In this document: piece by piece, positions 1 through 5,864 of the stretch
Numbering within the stretch: position 1 is the first letter of the stretch
Layout of the letters: each line of letters begins with the position of its first letter
NCBI GenBank assembly: GCA_030149585.1
Contig: JASFBJ010000152.1
Location: forward strand, 1 to 8,639
DNA: 8,639 bases
Direction: 5' to 3'
Source: Desulfobacterales bacterium
GTDB taxonomy: Bacteria > Desulfobacterota > Desulfobacteria > Desulfobacterales > JASFBJ01
The notes under the pieces: generated by a model
The model's input: the letters and a program-made list of their open reading frames with translations, nothing else
Database searches by the model: none
What the model was told of the DNA's origin: nothing
Translations under genes and position numbers: made by a program

Positions 1-38
1 CTACCACATACTTTTTGAGAAGTTACAAAAATATTTTA

Positions 39-84
39 CAACTCCTTAAAAGAGTTGACTATTCTATCATTTTTATCTTATCAT
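39..84 (+). promoter_or_regulatory. Candidate sigma-70 promoter with dyad over the -35 box
   Basis: TTGACT (55-60) and TATCAT (79-84) each match the sigma-70 consensus at five of six positions and are 18 bp apart. The inverted repeat CAACTC/GAGTTG (39-44 and 52-57, 7-nt loop) overlaps the -35 box, so a regulator bound there could block RNA polymerase. Alternatively it is the weak hairpin of a gene ending before the window. The promoter would leave a leader of roughly 155 nt before the flavin reductase start at 248. A perfect TTGACA also sits at 104-109 but lacks a good -10 at normal spacing. The rest of 1-247 shows nothing else I can support. The call rests on motif matching only. Confidence 0.4.
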
Positions 85-247
85 CATAAAAATGAATTCA
101 AGGTTGACAGACAGATAATAGTCACCATATGCCAAATCGTTTCTCGCGCAAAGTTAAATCCAATTTGCTCAAAAACCTTAAACCGAAACATTGATTCACA
201 TAACTTTCTGAATTATCAGAAATACATCATATATTAGGGAGATTATT

Positions 248-745
248 ATGAAAAAAATGGACTATATGAAAGTTGCCGACACTGCTATGACGCGCATTAA
301 AAAAGGCGCATTTTTGACGGTTAAGGCTAAAGACAAGTTAAATATAATGACTATTGGTTGGGCTACTATTGGTTTTTGCTGGCGCAGGCCTATTTTTATG
401 ATAGCGGTTCGTGATTCTCGCCATACCTTTGGTCTTATTGAAAAGGCAGTGGATTTTTCCGTATCAATTCCAGGTACGGATATGCATGATGCCATTATGT
501 TTTGCGGAACAAAATCCGGCAGTGAAATAGATAAGTTTAAAGCCTGTAACCTTAGCCTGATAAACAGCACCAGGATAACCACTCCAGTTGTCAACACCCC
601 TGGTTTGCATTTTGAATGTAAAATTATTTTTAAAAGCCCGATGGATCCAAAATTTCTTTGCAAAGAGTATGAAAAATTATATCCTGAAAAAGATTACCAC
701 ACGCTCTATTTTGGTGAGATTATGGCTTGCTATGAACTTGAATAA
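248..745 (+). CDS. Flavin reductase-like, FMN-binding split-barrel protein
   Basis: This 165-residue protein resembles the flavin reductase/flavoredoxin family, whose members bind FMN in a split beta-barrel and move electrons from NAD(P)H or a protein donor to flavin or another acceptor in the cytoplasm. The family look is clearest at residues 20-75: GAFLTVKAKDKLNIMTIGWA, then a W-x-R-P segment (46-49), the RDSRHTF stretch and VDFSVSIPG, followed by FCGTKSGSEIDKF (85-97). It is somewhat shorter than the 180-200 residues usual for flavoredoxins, ending soon after the last strands, with no sign of a frameshift. The ATG at 248 is supported by AGGGAG at 236-241 with a 6-nt spacer. The gene stands alone and is followed by a hairpin near 845-875. 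The physiological acceptor cannot be read from sequence; in sulfate reducers such proteins are often linked to sulfur or nitro/thiol reduction, which is inference here. Confidence 0.85.
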   Translation: MKKMDYMKVADTAMTRIKKGAFLTVKAKDKLNIMTIGWATIGFCWRRPIFMIAVRDSRHTFGLIEKAVDFSVSIPGTDMHDAIMFCGTKSGSEIDKFKACNLSLINSTRITTPVVNTPGLHFECKIIFKSPMDPKFLCKEYEKLYPEKDYHTLYFGEIMACYELE

Positions 746-844
746 CGATCTGTGATATGCTGAAAATTGAAAATTCAATGGCGCTTATTACAATAGGCTG
801 TGGAGGAACAGGGACAGCTCTTGCCCGCGCTAAAGACCAGCGGC

Positions 845-900
845 CAGCCGGAGGAGGCATGGGTTCTTCCGGCTGATTTGTCTTAATAAATCATATTTTT
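845..900 (+). terminator. Hairpin, probable terminator downstream of the flavin reductase gene
   Basis: Bases 845-856 pair with 864-875 through 12 base pairs, two of them G-T, around a 7-nt loop; the core is CAGCCGGA/TCCGGCTG. A second, weaker stem (TGATTT at 874-879, AAATCA at 888-893) runs into TATTTTTTATT. The strong GC hairpin lacks an immediate U-tract, so termination may rely on the second stem plus T-run or on Rho. It lies 100 nt after the flavin reductase stop, between convergent genes, where a terminator is expected. The minus-strand reading has no following T-run, so I favour plus-strand function. Confidence 0.45.
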
Positions 901-954
901 TATTGATTATAGGGAATACTAAAAGGGGGGGGTTGTTTTTTTAATTCCTCGCCT

Positions 955-1632
955 TTATGATTTCAAGCTGCGATAATAGCTGTCGATATTATAAATTGCA
1001 CTCATTGGGTTATGTCCAAGTACTCGATCTTTTACCGCAAGAACAGTACATAATGCTTCTGAATATTTGATAAATAATGAATCGTGCCCTACGCATAAGC
1101 CCAATAAAATGTTAAAATCGGTTTTTTCATCGTTTAGAATCAGAGCCTGCATAACCGGGTTACACATGGTCTCAAAATTTCCAGGAGAAAGCTTTTGATC
1201 ATCACGGATATTAATCGTTTCCTTAGAAACCCGTCCAACTTTACAGATGGCGGAAATAACAACAAAACCATGGCTGGACAACAATTTCTCAACCACCCTG
1301 GCTTCCTTTCTTAAACCAACACAGAACACAAGGCCAAGACGTTGATATTTCATTTTCCTGGAAAATTCAATGGTCTCCTCCATCCTTGTTTTCTGTGGCC
1401 TTAAATGTTCATAACCCAGTTCACGGCCTGCATAGCCATCTGACTCTTGAATAGATGCCTGTCTGGCAAATTCTAATATTTCCGGTTTTTCATATTCATC
1501 AAGACAATTTTTAATAAGATTCTGCTTATTTTTGGTAGGACAACCTGCAGGAGATTTACCATCTTTTTTTTTGCATAATCGATCACTCATTTTAAAAGAA
1601 CATTTAGCGCAACCTGGTATATTATTTTCCAT
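955..1632 (-). CDS. DUF1847 family cysteine-rich, probable metal-binding protein
   Basis: This 225-residue protein fits the DUF1847 family, found mainly in anaerobic bacteria and archaea and of unknown function. The N-terminus carries a compact cysteine cluster at C8, C11, C20 and C31 (pattern C-A-x-C ... C ... G-C-P), suited to binding zinc or an iron-sulfur cluster. Further cysteines are C43, C104, C130, C157, C180 and C195, ten in all. The C-terminal half has the family-like segments LGLVFCVGL (99-107), GLCVGHDSLFIKYS (178-191) and TVLAVKDRVLGHNP (196-209). No signal peptide or membrane segment is visible, so it is probably cytoplasmic. The start at 1632 has AAAGGAG about 9 nt upstream (minus strand, near 1642-1648). 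It is convergent with the flavin reductase gene and separated from uvrA by about 380 bp, so it is probably its own transcription unit. Family membership is fairly sure; function is not known. Confidence 0.85.
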   Translation of the reverse strand: MENNIPGCAKCSFKMSDRLCKKKDGKSPAGCPTKNKQNLIKNCLDEYEKPEILEFARQASIQESDGYAGRELGYEHLRPQKTRMEETIEFSRKMKYQRLGLVFCVGLRKEARVVEKLLSSHGFVVISAICKVGRVSKETINIRDDQKLSPGNFETMCNPVMQALILNDEKTDFNILLGLCVGHDSLFIKYSEALCTVLAVKDRVLGHNPMSAIYNIDSYYRSLKS

Positions 1633-1674
1633 TTCCCAATACTCCTTTGATCTGTTTAATAAAAAAAACGCTGA

Positions 1675-1986
1675 ATTAAATTAAATTTTACTGAAAAATT
1701 CTGCAAACTTAAAAAAGGGATAATCATTTTATTTTTTGTTTTTTCTCTGCCCTTATCCCCCACGCTTTCACTCTTTTGGGGACTTCATACACCAAAGGCG
1801 GCAGCAGCTTGTCATATAGACCGTCACATAAATAATTTTACTGCGTTATCGGTCGGAGATATACTATTAATACGTGCCGGTGGATGTAACTCAGTAGACG
1901 AACCAACAGACAAGCAAGGTGTGGATTTATTTATTTCCAGGGCCCTAAGTTCCTGCTTGTGGAAGTTATTTCGTCTCCGTTCCTAA
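1675..1986 (+). other. Intergenic stretch with start-less open frame, probable repeat or relic
   Basis: The 380-bp gap between the DUF1847 gene and uvrA is not empty. On the plus strand one frame stays open from 1675 to the TAA at 1984-1986 (103 codons) but has no ATG and no TTG; its only GTG is at 1921, near the end, and I see no ribosome-binding site. The part from about 1740 on is visibly richer in G and C than the poly-A/T flanks. It includes stretches readable as ACHIDRHINNFTALSVG and later LWKLFRLRS. This could be a decayed gene fragment, a dispersed intergenic repeat, or chance. I do not recognise a protein family. The right end holds a 19-bp motif that recurs at 8312-8330. No clear terminator for uvrA was seen here. 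Confidence 0.4.
1966..1984 (+). repeat. 19-bp interspersed motif, copy A
   Basis: TTATTTCGTCTCCGTTCCT matches the motif at 8312-8330 at 17 of 19 positions. Both copies lie just beyond the 3' end of a gene, and both read the same way on the plus strand. On the other strand the core is AGGAACGGAGACGAAATAA, which resembles motifs of the GGAAC-R-GGGAC type that I recall from intergenic repeats of deltaproteobacteria; that recollection is unverified. A related but poorer match, GGAACAGGGACAG, is at 805-817 in the opposite orientation. Confidence 0.5.
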
Positions 1987-2012
1987 ATGATATTGCAATG
2001 ATCCCACATATT

Positions 2013-4892
2013 CTACGCAAGAACTTTTTTAAGAAATTGGCCAGTATAGCTGGTTTTAACTGAAGCTATTTTTTCAGGCGAGCCTTTTGCTACTATTTTA
2101 CCACCGCGGTTGCCACCTTCAGGCCCAAGATCAATAATCCAGTCACAGGTTTTGATAACATCCAGATTATGTTCAATAACAAGCACAGTGTTACCGCCCG
2201 CTACCAGACGTTGTAACACGTTTAAAAGCATCTTGATATCCTGAAAATGGAGACCTGTTGTTGGTTCATCCAGAATATACAGGGTTTGGCCGGTATCTTT
2301 TTTAGCCAGTTCCCTGGCCAGTTTAATGCGCTGGGCCTCACCTCCGGAAAGAGTAGTGGCTGACTGACCGAGTTTGATATACCCCAGACCGACATCCATA
2401 AGGGTATCTAAAATACTTTTAATTTTTGGATGATCAATGAAAAGCTCTCTGGCCAGACGCACGGACAGATTCAGGATATCAGCAATGGAGTGATTTTTAT
2501 ACTTTATTTCCAGAGTAGCATCATTAAATCGTTTGCCATGGCAATATTCACAGGGCACATATACATCAGCCAGAAAATGCATCTCTACTTTAAGATAACC
2601 GTCTCCATGACAGGCTTCGCAGCGACCGCCTTTAACGTTGAATGAGTAGCGCCCTTTATTATATCCCCTTATTTTTGATTCCGGCAATAAAGCATAAAAA
2701 TTTCTTATATGATCAAAAACCTTTGTGTAGGTGGCTGGATTGCTGCGCGGAGTTCGGCCAATCGCCTTTTGATTGATGTTGATTATCTTATTCAGATTAG
2801 ATAAACCATTAATCCGGGTGTGTTTGCCGACATCTATAATTGAATTATGTATTTTTCGGGCTAAGGCTGGATAGAGAATCTGGTTTACAAGAGTTGATTT
2901 GCCGGCTCCGGAGACTCCGGTAATTCCAACAAGAAGCCCCAAAGGTATTTTCACGTTAATCCCGGCCAGATTATTGGCAGCAGCGCCCATAATGGTGATC
3001 CACTTATTCCCGGCCTGTTTTGGAGTTTTTCGAGTTGGTGGAATCTCTATCAGTGCCCTGCCGGACAAATACTGGCCTGTCAAAGAAGCCTTGTTTTTCA
3101 TTATTCCGGCTGGTGTCCCCTGAGCCACGATTTTGCCGCCTAAAAGACCGGCACCAGGCCCGAAATCCACAATCCAGTCTGCGGATTCAATGGTTTCCTG
3201 ATCATGTTCCACCACAATCAGGGTGTTGCCGATATCTCGTAAATGTTTCAGAGTTTTCAAAAGCTTGAGATTATCTTTTTGATGAAGTCCAATAGAGGGT
3301 TCATCCAGAATATATAATACACCGGTCAGCTCGGAACCTACCTGGGAAGCCAGTCGGATACGCTGGGATTCACCACCTGATAAACTTGGCCCTTTACGAT
3401 CCAGAGTCAGATAATTTAACCCCACATTGACCAGAAAGCCCAGCCGGTTTTGAATCTCTTTTAATAATTCTTCAGCAATTACCCTGTGGTTGCCGGTTAA
3501 TTTTAAGTTTTTAAAGAAAGCATGGGAATCTGCGATTGTCATTCTGGTGATATCTATTATTGACCGGCCATTTATTTTAACATGTAAGACTTCAGGTTTA
3601 AGACGCCTGCCGCCACAACTTTGGCAGCTTTTTTCAGACATAAAGCCCGCATACCATTTTTTCTGACTTTCCGAACTGGTCTTTAAATAGCGGCGCATCA
3701 TGGTATTTAAGATCCCCTCATGGACAGTAGTAAAATCTCCCTGAATCTTTTGCGAGTTCCAGGAGACGATCATCTCCTTGCCCTTTGATCCATTTAAAAT
3801 CAAATCTTTCTCTTTTTTGGAAAGCTTTTGCCAGGGGGTGTCATAATCCAGATTCCACTGCTCTTCCATGGCTTTTAGCCGGCGAGCGCCCCAGGAATTA
3901 TTGCGTGTTGATGGTTTATTGAAATAATTTTTCCAGGGAATAACCGCCCCCTGTCTAATACTAAGGGTTTGATCGGGAATGATTTTGTCAATATCCATGG
4001 AAAGCAAAGAACCTATTCCATTGCACGCTGGACACATCCCCAAAGGGGAGTTAAATGAAAATAAAGAAGGTGCCGGCTCTGGATAGGCAATCCCGCAACA
4101 AGACCTTGCCTCACTCATCAAAATGTCTTTTTTTTTATCCATGCTGTGCACAATCAAATTGCCGTGCCCTGCTTTTAAGCCGGTCTCTACAGCATCAGTC
4201 AGGCGTTTGCGAAACTCTTTACTTTTTTTAATCTGAAGACGGTCAACGACTATCTCGATAGTATGCTTTTTATGTCTGGCAAGATTATGAACATCTTCCA
4301 GATTATGCACTACACCGTCAACCCTGACTCTTGCATACCCATCCTTTAATATTTTATCAAGCAAATTCTTATGCTCTCCTTTACGATTTTCCACCACCGG
4401 GGCTAAAATAAGAACACGGGCGGATTCTCCAATGTCCATGATACCGGCCACCATGTTTTGGGCATTGCCCCGGCCGACCTTTTGGCCGCATTTAAAGCAG
4501 AACTGCTTTCCTATTCTGGCAAAAAGAACTCGCAGATAATCGTATATTTCAGTAATGGTTCCCACAGTAGACCTGGGATTTTTTGAAGCTGCTTTTTGCT
4601 CAATCGAGATAGTTGGTGAAAGTCCTTTTATTGTTTCATATTTAGGTTTTTCCATCTGACCGATAAACTGCCTTGCATAAGCAGATAAAGATTCCACATA
4701 GCGCCTTTGACCTTCGGCAAAAATCGTGTCAAAGGCCAGACTGGATTTACCTGATCCAGAAACCCCGGTAAAAACAATGAGCTTTTTCTTGGGCAATGAT
4801 ATATCGATATTTTGCAGATTATGTTCACGAGCTCCTTTAACGATAATTTGATCCAACTCTTTTGTACTTTTCATAGATATTTTTTTACTCAT
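2013..4892 (-). CDS. uvrA: Excinuclease ABC subunit A (UvrA)
   Basis: UvrA is the damage-sensing ATPase of nucleotide excision repair; as a dimer it finds distorted DNA, loads UvrB, and leaves before UvrC cuts. The 959 residues match the usual 940-960 and contain both ABC modules. Walker A motifs are GVSGSGKS (43-50) and GVSGAGKS (659-666). Signature motifs are LSGGESQR (504-511) and LSGGEAQR (848-855). Walker B segments are LYILDEPS (526-533) and LYILDEPT (871-878). The C-terminal zinc finger is intact: C758-x2-C761-x19-C781-x2-C784. The first zinc finger is unusual: C287-x2-C290 is present, but its partner pair reads R-S-C265-C266-G instead of C-x2-C-G. Another pair, C423-x2-C426, is also seen. 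The start at 4892 is uncertain, since neither it nor Met7 has a visible Shine-Dalgarno sequence. The gene follows the J-domain gene by 37 nt, so co-transcription is likely. No SOS box was recognised upstream. Confidence 0.97.
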   Translation of the reverse strand: MSKKISMKSTKELDQIIVKGAREHNLQNIDISLPKKKLIVFTGVSGSGKSSLAFDTIFAEGQRRYVESLSAYARQFIGQMEKPKYETIKGLSPTISIEQKAASKNPRSTVGTITEIYDYLRVLFARIGKQFCFKCGQKVGRGNAQNMVAGIMDIGESARVLILAPVVENRKGEHKNLLDKILKDGYARVRVDGVVHNLEDVHNLARHKKHTIEIVVDRLQIKKSKEFRKRLTDAVETGLKAGHGNLIVHSMDKKKDILMSEARSCCGIAYPEPAPSLFSFNSPLGMCPACNGIGSLLSMDIDKIIPDQTLSIRQGAVIPWKNYFNKPSTRNNSWGARRLKAMEEQWNLDYDTPWQKLSKKEKDLILNGSKGKEMIVSWNSQKIQGDFTTVHEGILNTMMRRYLKTSSESQKKWYAGFMSEKSCQSCGGRRLKPEVLHVKINGRSIIDITRMTIADSHAFFKNLKLTGNHRVIAEELLKEIQNRLGFLVNVGLNYLTLDRKGPSLSGGESQRIRLASQVGSELTGVLYILDEPSIGLHQKDNLKLLKTLKHLRDIGNTLIVVEHDQETIESADWIVDFGPGAGLLGGKIVAQGTPAGIMKNKASLTGQYLSGRALIEIPPTRKTPKQAGNKWITIMGAAANNLAGINVKIPLGLLVGITGVSGAGKSTLVNQILYPALARKIHNSIIDVGKHTRINGLSNLNKIININQKAIGRTPRSNPATYTKVFDHIRNFYALLPESKIRGYNKGRYSFNVKGGRCEACHGDGYLKVEMHFLADVYVPCEYCHGKRFNDATLEIKYKNHSIADILNLSVRLARELFIDHPKIKSILDTLMDVGLGYIKLGQSATTLSGGEAQRIKLARELAKKDTGQTLYILDEPTTGLHFQDIKMLLNVLQRLVAGGNTVLVIEHNLDVIKTCDWIIDLGPEGGNRGGKIVAKGSPEKIASVKTSYTGQFLKKVLA

Positions 4893-4929
4893 TTTTTATT
4901 TTATTACTGCTGTTTTTTTAAACTATTTT

Positions 4930-5319
4930 CTAATTCAAATGTTTTAAATTATCATAAGCCTCCTGAATCTGCCTGAACTTTATTTCAGCCTTTTTTTTAT
5001 CTTCAGCCCTTAATTGCCTCACCTTATCTGGATGATATTTTTTTGCCAGGCTTCGATAAGCTGTTTTTATTTTATCTGGAGTCGCATTTTGCTCAAGACC
5101 AAGCACGGCATAGGAGTCGTCTATAGTTATGGAGTTATCGAATTGGCGGGTATAATAATTAAACGGATTAAATTGATTGCTTTTGCCACAAAATTTTTGC
5201 CATAATATCCATATAACCATTAGATCATCAAGCCATCCAAAACCCAATAGAAAATCAGGTATCAGATCATATGGACTTATAATATATATCAAGCCCAATA
5301 TTATAAAAAGTATTCTCAT
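4930..5319 (-). CDS. Membrane-anchored J-domain protein (DUF1232 + DnaJ)
   Basis: I choose the ATG at 5319, giving 129 residues. Residues 3-41 form a hydrophobic DUF1232 (YkvA-like) segment with the hallmark SPYDLIPDF (15-23) and GWLDDL (28-33), probably two short membrane helices. Residues 66-129 are a J domain, with helix I, a basic helix II (IKTAYRSLAKKY) and the HPD motif at 96-98 that stimulates the ATPase of an Hsp70 (DnaK) partner. The likely role is recruiting DnaK to the membrane; the substrate is unknown. The frame stays open to an ATG at 5505 (191 residues), but the extra 62 residues lack family similarity, span a palindromic repeat (5372-5403) and overlap a good promoter (5458-5487). 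The 5319 start has AAGGA about 10 nt upstream. It lies 37 nt before uvrA in the same direction; a functional tie to repair is not implied by the domains. Confidence 0.85.
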   Translation of the reverse strand: MRILFIILGLIYIISPYDLIPDFLLGFGWLDDLMVIWILWQKFCGKSNQFNPFNYYTRQFDNSITIDDSYAVLGLEQNATPDKIKTAYRSLAKKYHPDKVRQLRAEDKKKAEIKFRQIQEAYDNLKHLN

Positions 5320-5371
5320 GATTTCGCCATCCTTAAACAAATCCAAAAAGTTGTTTACAGTTCCTTTGTTT

Positions 5372-5403
5372 CTCGTTCCCATGCTCCTGCGTAGGAATGC
5401 ATA
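5372..5403 (+). repeat. Degenerate palindromic intergenic repeat (TTCCCAYGC...GCGTRGGAA type)
   Basis: TTCCCATGC (5376-5384) and GCGTAGGAA (5389-5397) face each other around TCCT and pair with one mismatch and one G-T. The full stretch resembles a very common dispersed palindrome with core TTCCCACGC/GCGTGGGAA that I recall from intergenic regions of many proteobacteria and cyanobacteria; this is memory, not a search. It lies in the leader of the J-domain gene, between its promoter and start codon, where it could form an RNA hairpin. Its presence argues against the upstream start at 5505. Confidence 0.55.
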
Positions 5404-5457
5404 TAAAATATGTAAACCAGAAACCTTATTATCTCTCTTAACTTCAGGTTTTTCGAA

Positions 5458-5487
5458 AATATAGCATATATTCGGCTTTAATCTCAA
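5458..5487 (-). promoter_or_regulatory. Candidate sigma-70 promoter for the J-domain gene and uvrA
   Basis: Read on the minus strand, TTGAGA (5487-5482) and TATATT (5463-5458) each match the consensus at five of six positions and are 18 bp apart. Transcription would begin near 5451 and give a leader of about 130 nt before the ATG at 5319, with the palindromic repeat inside it. It is the best minus-strand promoter I could find for the two-gene unit. Confidence 0.45.
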
Positions 5488-5598
5488 GACAAGAAAATGG
5501 GACAAGAGAAAATCTGACAGGCAACAAATTTAGCAAACCAGATATTTTTTAGGTTTCAGCCGGCTGTTTTGAGAAAAATACTTTGCCATGTCCTTTAT

Positions 5599-5614
5599 TT
5601 TGCACTCTTGCAAA
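5599..5614. promoter_or_regulatory. Operator-like dyad TTTGCA-N4-TGCAAA
   Basis: A perfect 6-bp inverted repeat with a 4-bp centre (CTCT) lies in the middle of the divergent control region, about 10 bp before a TTGACA at 5625-5630. The short, symmetric form suits a dimeric helix-turn-helix regulator; the regulator is unknown and the site could be chance. Confidence 0.25.
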
Positions 5615-5767
5615 CAAAGCCTACTTGACAGACCTTAAAAAATTATAATAGAGTCTGAAATTAAATATAGTTAACCTTGTGCAATAAATTAACTGATGAG
5701 CACTTCATTTTTTTTCTTGATTATTACATATTTAAGCCAAACCTTATTTTATTTGACATCCTGTTTT

Positions 5768-5783
5768 TGGCATAATGTCTGCA
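5768..5783 (+). promoter_or_regulatory. Candidate promoter for the DUF4124 gene: sigma-54-like or extended -10
   Basis: TGGCATAATGTCTGCA has the invariant GG and GC of sigma-54 promoters exactly 10 bp apart (GG 5769-5770, GC 5781-5782) and matches TGGCA and TGCA of the consensus, but misses the CG after TGGCA and one T. The same bases can be read as an extended -10 sigma-70 element, TGG followed by CATAAT (5771-5776), with no good -35 at normal distance. Either would start RNA about 70-80 nt before the gene at 5865. The sequence cannot decide between them. Confidence 0.35.
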
Positions 5784-5824
5784 TGAATTATGAAGACCTT
5801 ATTGAAAAATGATTATAAGCAATA

Positions 5825-5855
5825 AAACTTTAAAAACATTCAAACTTTAAAAACA
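5825..5855 (+). repeat. Perfect 14-bp direct repeat just before the DUF4124 start
   Basis: AAACTTTAAAAACA occurs at 5825-5838 and again at 5842-5855, separated by TTC, a period of 17 bp. The second copy runs into the weak ribosome-binding region (AGG at 5855-5857) of the gene at 5865. It may be a tandem duplication by slippage, or a pair of binding sites acting on transcription or translation. Confidence 0.7.
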
Positions 5856-5864
5856 GGTTGGAAT

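Larger units (their letters stand above)
5320..5864. promoter_or_regulatory. Divergent control region between the J-domain/uvrA and DUF4124/aldolase units
   Basis: This 545-bp gap separates two divergent transcription units and has more structure than a plain spacer. Besides the elements listed separately it holds the perfect palindrome CAGCCGGCTG (5557-5566), an AGTTAA/TTAACT inverted repeat (5669-5674 and 5689-5694), a perfect TTGACA (5625-5630) followed after only 13 bp by a perfect TATAAT (5644-5649), and a run of T at 5708-5715. The 13-bp spacing is too short for a standard sigma-70 promoter, so that pair may be coincidence in AT-rich DNA. No convincing gene lies here; a 38-codon frame at 5696-5812 has no ribosome-binding site. 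Confidence 0.5.

Noticed and set aside
55..237. 60-codon frame from a TTG, plus strand
   Set aside because: No ribosome-binding site, no family resemblance, and its start codon is part of the -35 box of a better-supported promoter.
262..663. 133-codon minus-strand frame opposite the flavin reductase gene
   Set aside because: Antisense shadow of a gene with clear family match and its own ribosome-binding site.
5320..5505. N-terminal extension of the J-domain gene
   Set aside because: Covers a promoter-like element and a palindromic repeat, lacks family similarity, and a better start exists at 5319.
5625..5649. TTGACA and TATAAT as a sigma-70 promoter
   Set aside because: Both boxes are perfect but only 13 bp apart, far below the usual 16-18 bp; kept only as a note in the control region.
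5696..5812. 38-codon hydrophobic frame (MSTSFFFLIITYLSQ...) upstream of the DUF4124 gene
   Set aside because: No Shine-Dalgarno site, composition simply T-rich, and it runs through the candidate promoter at 5768-5783.
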